Below, piece by piece: positions 24,892 through 34,220 of a stretch of DNA of 64,000 nucleotides. Each line of letters begins with the position of its first letter. Position 1 is the first letter of the stretch. The notes under the pieces were generated by a model. The model ran no database searches. It saw only the letters and a program-made list of their open reading frames with translations, and was not told the origin of the DNA. A program made the position numbers and the translations under genes. The DNA is from Maritalea sp049801075 (lineage in GTDB: Bacteria; Pseudomonadota; Alphaproteobacteria; Rhizobiales; Devosiaceae), in the NCBI RefSeq assembly GCF_049801075.1, contig NZ_JBNAGG010000002.1, positions 124,001 to 188,000 of the forward strand, given 5' to 3'.

Positions 24892-27183
24892 ATGAAATTA
24901 GGTGTTGCAACAAAAGCAATGCTCGCAACTGTCGGTGTCGTCGTTGTTTGTTTTACTGCATTTGCCGTATTTCTCGATGTTAATCGAAGCGCGCAAGCAG
25001 AAGCGACGATGCGTGAGGAAATTGCCTCGGTTGGCGAAAGCATGAGTGATCGTGTTTCAGCGTGGTTTGAAGAACGCACGCTGTTGGTTGAATTGCAGGC
25101 GGAAAAAATTGCGTCGCTTGATGCAGAAACAGACGCGACAGGCGAGCTTAAATATAAGATTTTGGAAGACAAATTTAACGCGGTTTATTTTGGTGAGGAT
25201 GCGACAGGCAATTTCATGATCCATCCGCCACAGGACTTGCCTGCAGATTATGATCCGCGCAAGCGTCCTTGGTATCAGGATGTGGCCAGCAATCAGGCAA
25301 CGGCGTTGACCGAGCCATACCAAGACGCCTCGACAGGCAATTTGACCGTGACTGTTGCGTCTCCCGTATTGGAAGGCAGCAAGATTAAAGGCGTTATTGG
25401 CGGCGACTTCACCATCAATACAATTGCTGACATGTTGGCCGATGTGAATCATAATGGCACTTATGCCTTCTTGGCCTCTGGTGATGGCAATGTAATTATC
25501 CATTCAAATGCGGACTATATTGGCCAGCCTGTCACCGATGTTTTTGGGTCGGATGCATTGGCGTTTGATGGCAGCATCCAAGATGTTGATGATGCCGGGT
25601 CGCCAAGCTTTATCGGCTTCAACAAGATTGCCAATTTGCCAGCTGTTGATTGGTATGTGGGCGTTGTGGTGGATAAGGGCGTTGTGTTTGCGCCGCTTAA
25701 CGCTAGCCGACGCGATGCTGTGATTGCGACCATTATTGCGGCGTTGGCCGCTGTTGGCGTGATTTTCCTTGTGTTCCAAAAAGTGATCACAGGCCCGCTG
25801 AAATCCATGACCAAAGGCATGAAAGAAATTGCCGATGGCGACTATGATGTTGAAGTGGGTTTTGATGACCGGGACGATGAAATTGGTGACATGGCTCGCG
25901 CCGTTGAGGTGTTCCGCGCCAATGGCCACCGTATTACCGAAATGACGGAAGAAGAGAAAATCGCTGCTGATAATCGCATTCGCGAACGGGCGGAGATGAT
26001 GCGCGAATTGGGCGCGTCGTTTGGTGACGTGGTGGATGCGGCTGTGACAGGTGATTTCTCAATGCGTGTGGATAAGGAATTCCCGGATGCGGAATTGAAT
26101 AATCTTGCGCATGGCGTGAATAGCCTTGTGGAAACGGTTGATCAGGGCATCACAGAGGTTGGACGTGTGTTGGCAGCGTTGGCCAATACAGATCTGACAC
26201 AGCGGGTTCAAGGCGAATATCATGGTGCGTTTTTGCAGTTGAAAAACGACACTAATGAGGTGGGCGACAAGTTGGCTGATGTAATTTCACGCTTGCGTGG
26301 CACATCACGTCAATTGAAGGTCGCAACAAGTGAAATCTTGTCTGGTGCGAATGATCTGTCTGATCGGACAACACGTCAGGCGGCGACTATTGAAGAAACG
26401 TCTGCGGCGATGGAGCAATTGTCCAACACCGTTTTGGAGAATGCGCAAGAAGCCTCGGACGCCAGCACAAATGCTGAAAAAGTGCGCCAAACAGCGGAAG
26501 AGGGCGGTGAAGTGATGCGGCAGGCCAATGAAGCCATGCAGCGGATCACAACGTCGTCTAATGAAATCTCAAAGATCATTGGCATGATCGATGATATTGC
26601 GTTCCAAACCAACCTGTTGGCCTTGAACGCTTCGGTTGAAGCGGCCCGCGCTGGTGAAGCGGGCAAGGGCTTTGCCGTTGTGGCTGTTGAGGTTCGGCGT
26701 TTGGCGCAATCGGCTGCAAATGCATCCGCCGATGTGAAGAAGTTGATTGAGCAATCTGTTGCTGAAGTGGGGGATGGTTCGAAATTGGTGGCCGAGGCGG
26801 CGACAAATCTCGAATCCATGTTGGAAGCTGCGCGTTCAAATAATGATTTGATGGTGTCGATCGCTGATAAGAGCAAGGCACAGGCCAGTTCTATTGGCGA
26901 GATCAATCAGGCGGTTCGCGACATGGATGAAACCACCCAACACAATGCGGCTTTGGTGGAACAGACCAATGCGGCGATTGAGCAAACGGAAGGTCAGGCT
27001 GATGAGCTGGATCGCATCGTGGCTGTGTTCAAGCTGGATGATGGTGGCATGAGCAGTCGGCCTGCTCATAGTGCAGCGGCACCCAAAAAGGCTGCAGATT
27101 CGCCTGCGCCGAAAGCGGCTGCTGCCCCTGCCTATCAAGGCAATGCGGCGGTGGATATTGATCCAGACTGGCAGGAATTTTAA
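24892..27183 (+). CDS. Methyl-accepting chemotaxis protein with dCache sensor
   Basis: A 763-residue receptor; ATG 24892 follows TTGGAG. TM1 is about residues 8-28; a periplasmic dCache-like domain has RKRPWYQDVASNQATALTEP; TM2 about 275-297; then a HAMP domain (GPLKSMTKGMKEIADGDYDV) and a second HAMP-like segment. The signalling hairpin tip FQTNLLALNASVEAARAGEA lies near 570. The C-terminus PDWQEF resembles the tether motif that binds CheR/CheB. The cache domain suggests amino acid or organic acid sensing. A terminator follows at 27203; no che genes are nearby. Confidence 0.93.
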   Translation: MKLGVATKAMLATVGVVVVCFTAFAVFLDVNRSAQAEATMREEIASVGESMSDRVSAWFEERTLLVELQAEKIASLDAETDATGELKYKILEDKFNAVYFGEDATGNFMIHPPQDLPADYDPRKRPWYQDVASNQATALTEPYQDASTGNLTVTVASPVLEGSKIKGVIGGDFTINTIADMLADVNHNGTYAFLASGDGNVIIHSNADYIGQPVTDVFGSDALAFDGSIQDVDDAGSPSFIGFNKIANLPAVDWYVGVVVDKGVVFAPLNASRRDAVIATIIAALAAVGVIFLVFQKVITGPLKSMTKGMKEIADGDYDVEVGFDDRDDEIGDMARAVEVFRANGHRITEMTEEEKIAADNRIRERAEMMRELGASFGDVVDAAVTGDFSMRVDKEFPDAELNNLAHGVNSLVETVDQGITEVGRVLAALANTDLTQRVQGEYHGAFLQLKNDTNEVGDKLADVISRLRGTSRQLKVATSEILSGANDLSDRTTRQAATIEETSAAMEQLSNTVLENAQEASDASTNAEKVRQTAEEGGEVMRQANEAMQRITTSSNEISKIIGMIDDIAFQTNLLALNASVEAARAGEAGKGFAVVAVEVRRLAQSAANASADVKKLIEQSVAEVGDGSKLVAEAATNLESMLEAARSNNDLMVSIADKSKAQASSIGEINQAVRDMDETTQHNAALVEQTNAAIEQTEGQADELDRIVAVFKLDDGGMSSRPAHSAAAPKKAADSPAPKAAAAPAYQGNAAVDIDPDWQEF

Positions 27184-27202
27184 AGCATTTGAAATGGCAA
27201 AT

Positions 27203-27229
27203 AAAAGGCGGCTTGAGAGCCGCCTTTTT
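27203..27229. terminator. Bidirectional Rho-independent terminator
   Basis: AAAAGGCGGCT-TGAG-AGCCGCCTTTTT is a perfect 11-bp stem with A-run on one side and T-run on the other. It ends the chemoreceptor transcript rightward and the peptide ABC operon leftward. Confidence 0.92.
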
Positions 27230-27241
27230 GGTGTCTAGCGC

Positions 27242-27985
27242 TTAGGCCACATGTTCATGCTTGCTGGCGTGGTAAAGCTCTTGCGAATAGGGATCGTCAA
27301 ACGCGCCTTTTGCCAATTGGTCACGCGTCGCGATTTCCACAATCTTCCCTTTTTTCATCACGGCCAAACGGTCGCAAAGGAAGGAAACCACGGGCAGGTC
27401 GTGCGTTACGAGCAAGAAGGTGAGGTTTTGAGATGCACGCAATTGCTTCAGCAAATTCAAAATCTCAGCCTGTACGGATACATCGAGTGCCGATGTCGGC
27501 TCGTCCAAAAGCATTAATTTTGGTTTCAGCATCAAAGCACGCGCGATGGCTACGCGCTGGCGTTGACCGCCAGACATTTGGTGCGGGAAGCGGAAGCGGT
27601 AGCGCTGGTCCAACCCAACAGCATCCAGCATCTCAATGATGCGGTCGCCATTATCTTTAATGCCGTGAATGGCCAATGGTTCACTCAGCGTCGTATCTAC
27701 GGTTTTACGCGGGTGCAGAGAACCGTAGGGGTCTTGAAAAACCATTTGCGAAATACGCGAAATATCGGCGCGTTTGCGCGGATCGACTTTTTCACCATAG
27801 AGTTTGATCTCGCCTGTCCATTCATCATTCAAGCCGCAAATGGCTTTCAGAATTGTGGATTTGCCAGAACCAGATTCGCCCACCAGCGCAAAGCTTTCGC
27901 CTTCATTTACCGTCAGGCTGGCGCTATGCACCACTTGCACGGAGGAATAAGCGATATTGAGATTGTTCAGTTCAATTGCACTCAT
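27242..27985 (-). CDS. Peptide/nickel-type ABC transporter ATP-binding protein (DppF/OppF type)
   Basis: ATG 27985 overlaps the upstream ATPase stop as ATGA; product 247 residues. Walker A GESGSGKST, the OppF-like VFQDPYGSLHPRKTV, signature MSGGQRQRVAIARAL and Walker B MLLDEPTSALDVSVQ are all intact. It lacks the C-terminal Fe-S cysteine cluster of some DppF proteins. Last gene of the leftward importer operon. Confidence 0.93.
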   Translation of the reverse strand: MSAIELNNLNIAYSSVQVVHSASLTVNEGESFALVGESGSGKSTILKAICGLNDEWTGEIKLYGEKVDPRKRADISRISQMVFQDPYGSLHPRKTVDTTLSEPLAIHGIKDNGDRIIEMLDAVGLDQRYRFRFPHQMSGGQRQRVAIARALMLKPKLMLLDEPTSALDVSVQAEILNLLKQLRASQNLTFLLVTHDLPVVSFLCDRLAVMKKGKIVEIATRDQLAKGAFDDPYSQELYHASKHEHVA

Positions 27986-28818
27986 GTTGCAGCCCATTGG
28001 GTTCGATCAAGGGTTGGTAGCTCCTCGCGCGTTTCGTCAATGCGCGGCATCGCGTTCAACAGTCCTTGGGTGTAAGGGTGGGTGGCTTTGTGGAGCTCGC
28101 TGGCATTGCATTGTTCCACAATCTCACCAGAGTTCATCACCAGCACACGGTCAGCATAATTGGCAACGAGGTTCAAATCGTGGCTGATCAGAATAAGGCC
28201 CATGCCTTTTTCTTGGATCAGATTGTCGATCAGATCGAGCACCTGTGCTTGCACCGACACGTCGAGCGCTGAAGTTGGTTCATCGGCAATCAGCAGGTCC
28301 GGCTCTGGAATCAGCATCATGGCAATCATGATGCGTTGGCCCATGCCGCCTGACACTTCATGCGGATAAAGCTTGGCCACGCGTGCCGGATCATTGATGC
28401 GCACTTGATCCAGCATGTGCAGCACCTTCTCATCCAACTCTTTACGGGTCAGCTTTTGGTGGGTGCGCAACGCTTCTGCAATTTGATCTTCAATTGTCAG
28501 CACCGGGTTCAACGAGAACTTCGGATCCTGCATCACCATAGAAATGCGGGCGCCGCGCAGTTTGCGCATTTGCCGCTCCGATTGCTTGGAAAGATCAATG
28601 CCATCGAACATGAACTTCTTGGTGGTTACCCGACCCGGAGAACGGATCAATTTGAGGATCGAACGGCCTGTCATTGATTTGCCCGAGCCGCTCTCGCCCA
28701 CAATTGCCAAGCGTTCACGACCCAGATCAAAGCTGACGCCTTTGACCACGTCCACATCCCCTTGGTGTGTGGGGAAGGTGACGCGCAAGTCTTCGATTTC
28801 AAGCAGTTTCTGGCTCAT
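27982..28818 (-). CDS. Peptide/nickel-type ABC transporter ATP-binding protein (DppD/OppD type)
   Basis: A 278-residue ATPase with Walker A GESGSGKSM, in which the usual Thr/Ser after Lys-Ser is methionine as often seen in DppD. The signature is VSGGMGQRIMIAMML and Walker B LLIADEPTSALDVSVQ. The tail HPYTQGLLNAMPRID is the typical OppD/DppD C-terminus. It pairs with the OppF-type ATPase encoded next and overlaps genes on both sides. Confidence 0.93.
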   Translation of the reverse strand: MSQKLLEIEDLRVTFPTHQGDVDVVKGVSFDLGRERLAIVGESGSGKSMTGRSILKLIRSPGRVTTKKFMFDGIDLSKQSERQMRKLRGARISMVMQDPKFSLNPVLTIEDQIAEALRTHQKLTRKELDEKVLHMLDQVRINDPARVAKLYPHEVSGGMGQRIMIAMMLIPEPDLLIADEPTSALDVSVQAQVLDLIDNLIQEKGMGLILISHDLNLVANYADRVLVMNSGEIVEQCNASELHKATHPYTQGLLNAMPRIDETREELPTLDRTQWAAT

Positions 28819-29720
28819 GATTTGCCCTCATTTTTAGGGTCGAGAATGTCACGCAGGCCATCGCCCAAGAAGCAGAAGCCGAGTGACACGACAATGATGG
28901 CAAAGCCGGGCATGGTGGCCACCCACCATTGATCCAGAATGAAGTTACGGCCACGAGAAATCATGGCGCCCCATTCTGGCAATGGGGGTTGCGCGCCGAG
29001 GCCCAAAAAGCCCAGGCCCGCCGCAGTCAAAATAATGCCGGCCATGTCCAGCGTTACCCGCACGATCATCGAAGATGTGCAAAGAGGCAGAACATGGTTG
29101 ATGATGATGCGTGCAGGTGAAGCGCCTTGCAATTTGATCGCATCAATAAACTCAGCATTGCGGAAGGTCAGCGTTTCAGCGCGTGCAATCCGCGCATAGG
29201 CTGGCCATGCGGTGATGGCAATCGCGATGATGGCATTTTCGATGCCGGGCCCAAGTGCCGCCACAAAGGCTAGTGCCATGATCAATTTCGGCATGGACAA
29301 GAAGATGTCGGTGATGCCCATCATCACTTTATCAACCCAACCGCCGAAATAGCCGGAGATGGCCCCGATCACCAACCCAATCGGGGCGGAGATGGCGGCA
29401 ACCAGCAACACAATCATCAATGTGAGGCGAGAGCCATAGACCACGCGTGAGAAGATATCGCGGCCCAACTCGTCTGTGCCCATCCAATGTTCCCAACTTG
29501 GGGGAAGGAGGCGATTTTCAAGGTCTTGCCCAATGGGGGAATAGGGCGCGATGAGAGGCGCGAAGGCTGCCATCAACACCAAGACCACCACAATGATCAG
29601 GCCCGTAATTGCAAGCGGGTTGCCCAAAAGTGAAAGCCACATGCGCCAAGCGCGGCCCGCGAAAGCTTGGCCTTTGGATGTGGGGCTGTCGGACAAAAGC
29701 CATTCAGTCATATTGCTCAT
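28815..29720 (-). CDS. Peptide-type ABC transporter permease (DppC/OppC type)
   Basis: A 301-residue permease with AAGGAG before the ATG. It shows the OppC N-terminal domain pattern (LAPYSPIGQDLENRLLPPS, MGTDELGRDIFSRVVYGSR) and the EAA-like loop FIDAIKLQGASPARIIINHVLP. Forms the inner-membrane channel with the DppB-type protein. Confidence 0.93.
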   Translation of the reverse strand: MSNMTEWLLSDSPTSKGQAFAGRAWRMWLSLLGNPLAITGLIIVVVLVLMAAFAPLIAPYSPIGQDLENRLLPPSWEHWMGTDELGRDIFSRVVYGSRLTLMIVLLVAAISAPIGLVIGAISGYFGGWVDKVMMGITDIFLSMPKLIMALAFVAALGPGIENAIIAIAITAWPAYARIARAETLTFRNAEFIDAIKLQGASPARIIINHVLPLCTSSMIVRVTLDMAGIILTAAGLGFLGLGAQPPLPEWGAMISRGRNFILDQWWVATMPGFAIIVVSLGFCFLGDGLRDILDPKNEGKS

Positions 29721-29731
29721 ACTATGGCTCC

Positions 29732-30799
29732 TTACCGGCTTCTTGGATCAAGGACGCGGTACAGCACGTCTGAGATCTTGTTGATGAAAATAAACACGGC
29801 GCCAATCACCAATGTCGCGCCCAAGACGGCATTCATATCTGCGTTGAGCAGAGCTACGGTGAGATAGTTACCAATGCCGGGCCACGAGAATACTGTTTCA
29901 ATCATCACGGACCCTTCCAGCAGGCCTGCATATGAAAGGCCGATCACAGTGATCAGCGGCACACGGATGGGCAGAAATGCGTGTTTCCAAATAACCTTAT
30001 ATTCAGGTACGCCCTTAACCCGAGCGGTGGTGACAAACTCTTGGCTGAGTTGATCCAGCATGAAAGAGCGGGTCATTCGCGCAATATAGGCGAGGGAGAA
30101 AAAGCCGAGGATCGAGGCTGGCAGTACCAAATGGTGAATGGCATCGTAAAAGATTTCCCATTCGCCTTGGAGCAAGCTGTCCACAAGGATTAGGCCCGTT
30201 ACTGGGGTCACAATGCCTTCATAGAAAATGCCAATACGGCCCGGGCCTGCGACCCAGCCCAAATTGCCATAAAAGATGGCGAGGCCAACCAGGCCAAGCC
30301 AAAAGGCGGGTACGGAATAGCCAACAAGGCCGAGCACGCGGAACACTTGGTCCACCCATTTGCCTTCATTAGCAGCAGACAAAACGCCCATTGGAACGCC
30401 GAGCACAACGCCGATAATGATGCCGATGGTGGCCATTTCGAGCGTTGCGGGGAAGACCCGCTTCAAATCTTCGATCACCAAACGGCCTGTGGATGCAGAA
30501 TTGCCAAGGTCGCCGCGAAACACATCAAACACATAGGTGAAGAACTGAACCACCAAAGGTTGGTCTAGCCCCATTGCCTCGCGTGTGGCATCATAGAGTT
30601 CTTGGGTGGCACGATCGCCAACAATGGCCAAGACGGGATCAATAGGGATCACGCGGCCAATAAAGAAGGTGATGGCTAAAAGGCCCAAAAATGTGAGGAT
30701 CAACACAAATACAAATTGTGAGATCGTCAACAGCCTTTTGAGCCAGATATTGTTGGTCCAGCTTTGCGCTGAAATATCGACTGTGTCGGTTTGAGACAC
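29732..30799 (-). CDS. Peptide-type ABC transporter permease (DppB/OppB type)
   Basis: The best start is GTG 30799, seven bases after GGGGGAG, giving a 355-residue protein; a longer frame to 30967 adds 56 residues of AT-rich non-coding character. The protein has a polar leader, a first helix, the DppB motif MGLDQPLVVQFFTYVFDVFRGDLGNS region and the EAA loop VTTARVKGVPEYKVIWKHAFLP. It heads the leftward operon, divergent from the XRE-cupin regulator. Confidence 0.9.
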   Translation of the reverse strand: MSQTDTVDISAQSWTNNIWLKRLLTISQFVFVLILTFLGLLAITFFIGRVIPIDPVLAIVGDRATQELYDATREAMGLDQPLVVQFFTYVFDVFRGDLGNSASTGRLVIEDLKRVFPATLEMATIGIIIGVVLGVPMGVLSAANEGKWVDQVFRVLGLVGYSVPAFWLGLVGLAIFYGNLGWVAGPGRIGIFYEGIVTPVTGLILVDSLLQGEWEIFYDAIHHLVLPASILGFFSLAYIARMTRSFMLDQLSQEFVTTARVKGVPEYKVIWKHAFLPIRVPLITVIGLSYAGLLEGSVMIETVFSWPGIGNYLTVALLNADMNAVLGATLVIGAVFIFINKISDVLYRVLDPRSR

Positions 30800-30942
30800 G
30801 GATACACTCCCCCAGAATTTCGGAATTTTTCTAAACTTGCATAGAAGAAAGTCCAAAATCAAACATTTTTTATCTATACAAAAATTATTTTGATAGTATA
30901 TAACTTTATTAATGGAATGCGCTTGGAAAAGGGAGGCCGAGC
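30800..30942. promoter_or_regulatory. Divergent promoter region of the peptide ABC importer and its regulator
   Basis: These 143 bases are strongly AT-rich (for example around 30861-30915) and lie between the GTG start of the permease operon and the TTG start of the XRE-cupin gene. Both promoters must be here. No clear long palindrome was found, and the TTTCA-N4-TGAA element of the other XRE-cupin locus is absent. Confidence 0.5.
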
Positions 30943-31527
30943 TTGAATATCGCAGCACCACAAACATTTGCGGTTGGAGGTTTGATTCGCGAACAACGTC
31001 GCAGAATGAAGCTTACTTTGACGCAATTGGGCGAGCGGGCCGGGGTTTCAGCTGGCTATCTTAGTCAAGTTGAGCGCGAGAACGCGGTGCCTAGTTTGGC
31101 CACATTGGGCCAAATTGCTTTGGCGCTTGGGTTGGAAATTGAGCATTTCATTTCTATGCCAAAAGCCACCAACGCGATCACCCGCAAAGACACTCGCGCA
31201 AAATTTCACATTGGTGACTCGTCAGTTGTTTATGAAAAACTGGCGGTTGAGCACCCTGCAAACGAGCTTTCTTCCCTCATTTTGACGATTCCGCCCGGCT
31301 ATGAGTCCGAGGTGGCGTCGCATGAGGGTGAGGAAATCATTTATATGCTGGAAGGCCGAATTGAGCAGATGTTAGCCGATACCCGTTATGTGCTGGGCGT
31401 TGGCGATAGCCTGCATTTTCGGGGCGGGCTTCCACATAGCTGGTCTAACCCATTTGACGAACCTGCAAAAATCATTTGGACCGGCACATTGACCCTTTTT
31501 CGTGAACTGAGCTTGGCGAAAAAGTAA
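30943..31527 (+). CDS. XRE-family transcriptional regulator with C-terminal cupin domain
   Basis: A 194-residue protein starting at TTG 30943, six bases after GGGAGG; no in-frame ATG precedes the HTH. Residues about 14-68 are the HTH (LTQLGERAGVSAGYLSQVE) and 110-190 the cupin (ASHEGEEIIYMLEGRIEQML; GDSLHFRGGLPHSW). It lies between the importer permeases (divergent) and the binding-protein gene 47 bases downstream, so it likely represses both in response to a peptide- or amino-acid-derived ligand. Confidence 0.9.
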   Translation: MNIAAPQTFAVGGLIREQRRRMKLTLTQLGERAGVSAGYLSQVERENAVPSLATLGQIALALGLEIEHFISMPKATNAITRKDTRAKFHIGDSSVVYEKLAVEHPANELSSLILTIPPGYESEVASHEGEEIIYMLEGRIEQMLADTRYVLGVGDSLHFRGGLPHSWSNPFDEPAKIIWTGTLTLFRELSLAKK

Positions 31528-31574
31528 ACCGGATTTGCATCCAACGATGCAAAGACCAAAAGGAGGAAACGGAA

Positions 31575-33161
31575 GTGAAAATACTCAAGTCCTTAATGTT
31601 GGCAGCGGCCTTTACCCTGCCAATGGCAGCTGGCGCAGCCCAAGCTGCAACACCTGACAATGCCTTGGTTGTGGCACAAAATATCGATGATATTGTTGCG
31701 ATCGATCCGGCGCAGGCCTACGAATTTACGTCAGGCGAGTTGGTCACCAACATCTACGACCGTCTGGTGCAATATGATGCCGAAGACCCCACCGTTTTGG
31801 CTGATGGCCTAGCGGAAAGCTGGGAAATCGATGCGGACAACAAAACCATCGTGTTCACTTTGCGTGATGGCGCTGTGTTCCACTCTGGCAACCCAGTTCG
31901 CGCTGAAGATGTGGCGTTTTCATTGGGTCGCGTGATCAAATTGAACCTGACACCTGCCTTCATCTTGGCGCAACTTGGCTGGACTGCTGAGAATGTGGAC
32001 GAGATGGTGACTGCAGGCGACGGCACTGTGACCGTTAAATATTCAGGCGATTTTTCACCTGCTTTCGTGATGAACGTTTTGGCTGCACGCCCTGCTTCAG
32101 TTGTCGACAAAGAGTTGGTTATGGCCAATGAAGTTGATGGCGACATGGGCAATGCTTGGTTGAACTCAAATTCAGCTGGCTCCGGCCCGTTCAAATTGGG
32201 CCTATATCGCCCAGCAGAGTTGGTGCGTTTGGAAGCAAATCCTGATTACTTCAAGGGTGCGCCTAAGATGAAATCAGTGTTGTTGCGTCACGTTGCTGAA
32301 AGCGCGACACAGCAATTGTTGCTTCAGTCTGGCGATGTGGACATGGCCCGCAACTTGACACCTGATCAAGTTGAAGGTTTGGACGGCGATGTGAAAGTTG
32401 AAACTTTCCCACAAGCTGCCGTGCACTTCTTGTCATTCAACCAAAAAACAGACAGCCTGACACCTGAAGCGGTGTGGGAAGCTGCCCGTTACTTGGTTGA
32501 TTATGAAGGCATGACCAATTCAATCATTAAAGGTCAAATGGAAGTTCACCAGGCATTCTGGCCTAAAGGCTTCCCTGGCTCATATGACGAAACGCCATAT
32601 AGCTATGACCCTGCAAAAGCCAAGCAAATCTTGGAAGATGCCGGTATTGAAACACCAATCACCGTTGATTTGGACGTGATCAATGCGGCGCCATTCACTG
32701 ATATGGCCCAGTCTTTGCAAGCAAGCTTTGCAGACGCCGGCATCAATTTCGAGATCATTCCGGGCACAGGCTCACAAGTGATCACGAAATATCGTGAGCG
32801 TAGCCACGAAGCCATGCTTTTGTATTGGGGCCCAGACTTTATGGACCCACACTCAAACGCAAAAGCTTTTGCTTACAACTCTGACAACTCAGACGATTCA
32901 TATGCTGCGACCACAACATGGCGTAACGCATGGGCCGTACCTGCTGAGTTGAACGAGATGACTAAAGCGGCTTTGACCGAAAGCGATCCTGCAAAACGTG
33001 AAGCAATGTACGTTGAACTGCAGAAGCGCGTTCAAGAGAAATCCCCAATCATCATTATGTTCCAAGCTTCTTACCAAGTTGCGATGGGCGAAAATGTTGA
33101 CGGGTATGTGAACGGTGCCACATCTGACTTTGTGTACTACCGTCTCGTAGAAAAAGACTAA
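31575..33161 (+). CDS. Peptide-type ABC transporter substrate-binding protein (SBP_bac_5)
   Basis: A 528-residue periplasmic protein; GTG start eight bases after AGGAGG. Signal peptide MKILKSLMLAAAFTLPMAAG with cleavage near AQAATP. Family-5 features are EFTSGELVTNIYDRLVQYD, GLAESWEIDADNKTIVFTLR and AGSGPFKLGLYRP. It feeds the DppBCDF-type importer encoded divergently. Family members bind di/oligopeptides, opines, nickel or glycosides; the downstream deoxygalactonate genes do not by themselves show a sugar ligand. A hairpin terminator follows. Confidence 0.93.
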   Translation: MKILKSLMLAAAFTLPMAAGAAQAATPDNALVVAQNIDDIVAIDPAQAYEFTSGELVTNIYDRLVQYDAEDPTVLADGLAESWEIDADNKTIVFTLRDGAVFHSGNPVRAEDVAFSLGRVIKLNLTPAFILAQLGWTAENVDEMVTAGDGTVTVKYSGDFSPAFVMNVLAARPASVVDKELVMANEVDGDMGNAWLNSNSAGSGPFKLGLYRPAELVRLEANPDYFKGAPKMKSVLLRHVAESATQQLLLQSGDVDMARNLTPDQVEGLDGDVKVETFPQAAVHFLSFNQKTDSLTPEAVWEAARYLVDYEGMTNSIIKGQMEVHQAFWPKGFPGSYDETPYSYDPAKAKQILEDAGIETPITVDLDVINAAPFTDMAQSLQASFADAGINFEIIPGTGSQVITKYRERSHEAMLLYWGPDFMDPHSNAKAFAYNSDNSDDSYAATTTWRNAWAVPAELNEMTKAALTESDPAKREAMYVELQKRVQEKSPIIIMFQASYQVAMGENVDGYVNGATSDFVYYRLVEKD

Positions 33162-33186
33162 TCCCTCCCTGGATTTGTCGTGAGCG

Positions 33187-33229
33187 GGCCGCTCGTTTTC
33201 CTTCGGGAAGGCGGGCGGCCTAAATTTTT
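33187..33229 (+). terminator. Probable terminator after the peptide-binding protein gene
   Basis: A long hairpin (outer arms GGCCGCTCG and CGGGCGGCC with wobble pairs, inner TTCC-TTCG-GGAA tetraloop) is followed by TAAATTTTTG. The five-T run is four bases after the stem, so termination may be incomplete. Confidence 0.65.
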
Positions 33230-33302
33230 GGGTGAACGGAATATTCTGTTTTTGACTTTGAAAATTTTTTTCAGTGTTGCATAACGTGCAGGGGAGTTGT
33301 TT

Positions 33303-34220
33303 ATGACCGCTGCAATTGAATTTATCGCTTTGGACTGGGGTACATCTAATGTTCGTGCCTATGCTATTGGTGCGAATGGGCGCATTGTGGATGATGTGGC
33401 CAGCGACAAAGGTATGGGCAAGCTAAAGCCCGAAGAGTTTGAACCAACATTATTGGATTTGATTGCGCCTTGGCTTTCGGCTGAGCGAGTTTTGCCGATC
33501 TATGCGTGCGGCATGGTTGGTGCGCGTGGTGGCTGGCAAGAAGCCACGTATGGGCAGGTGCCGTTTGATGTGCATCGGGCCTTAAAGCTTACCAAGGTGG
33601 CGACCAGCGATCCGCGCATTGAGGTGCAGATTGTGCCCGGTCTTTGCCAAAACGTTCCGGCTGATGTGATGCGCGGCGAAGAAACCCAGATATTCGGCCT
33701 GTTGGAAAAATATCCTGATTTTGAAGGCACCATCATTTTGCCCGGCACCCATTCAAAGTGGGCGGAAATTAAGTCTGCGCAAGTCACCGGGTTTAAAACC
33801 TATATGACGGGTGAGATGTTTAATCTGTTGTCGCAGCAATCCGTGGTGCGCCTAAGCGTTGCTGAGGAGGGATGGGATGATGATGCATTCCTAAATGGCG
33901 TCAAAGATGCAATGGCCGCACCGCAGGATTTCACCAACATGGTGTTTGGCTTGCGGGCCAAGAGCTTGTTGACCGGGCTGACGCCTGTTGAAGCGCGGGC
34001 CATGTTGTCTGGTTTGTTGATGGGCATGGAGATCAAATCGGGCATGGACAGTTTTGCCACGGGACAAGTGGCGATTGTTGGCGGCGTGAAATTGATGAGC
34101 ATTTATCAAGCTGCATTTAAAGAATTTGGCATTGAACCGCTGTGCGATGTGGATGAAAATTTCACCGTACGCGGACTGAATTTGGTTGCGAAAGCACAGA
34201 AAGAAGGAGTGGCGTCATGA
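33303..34220 (+). CDS. dgoK: 2-dehydro-3-deoxygalactonokinase
   Basis: ATG 33303 has GGGGAG six bases upstream; product 305 residues, the usual DgoK length. Diagnostic stretches are FIALDWGTSNVRAY (nucleotide loop of the kinase fold), YACGMVGARGGWQEA, LPGTHSKWAEI and YMTGEMFNLLSQQSV. It phosphorylates 2-keto-3-deoxy-D-galactonate in the DeLey-Doudoroff route. The stop overlaps the aldolase start as ATGA. No galactonate dehydratase or galactose dehydrogenase is in the window. Confidence 0.93.
   Translation: MTAAIEFIALDWGTSNVRAYAIGANGRIVDDVASDKGMGKLKPEEFEPTLLDLIAPWLSAERVLPIYACGMVGARGGWQEATYGQVPFDVHRALKLTKVATSDPRIEVQIVPGLCQNVPADVMRGEETQIFGLLEKYPDFEGTIILPGTHSKWAEIKSAQVTGFKTYMTGEMFNLLSQQSVVRLSVAEEGWDDDAFLNGVKDAMAAPQDFTNMVFGLRAKSLLTGLTPVEARAMLSGLLMGMEIKSGMDSFATGQVAIVGGVKLMSIYQAAFKEFGIEPLCDVDENFTVRGLNLVAKAQKEGVAS

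Noticed and set aside
30800..30967. 56-residue extension of the DppB-type permease
   Set aside because: It runs through the AT-rich divergent promoter and overlaps the XRE gene start; GTG 30799 has GGGGGAG at ideal spacing.
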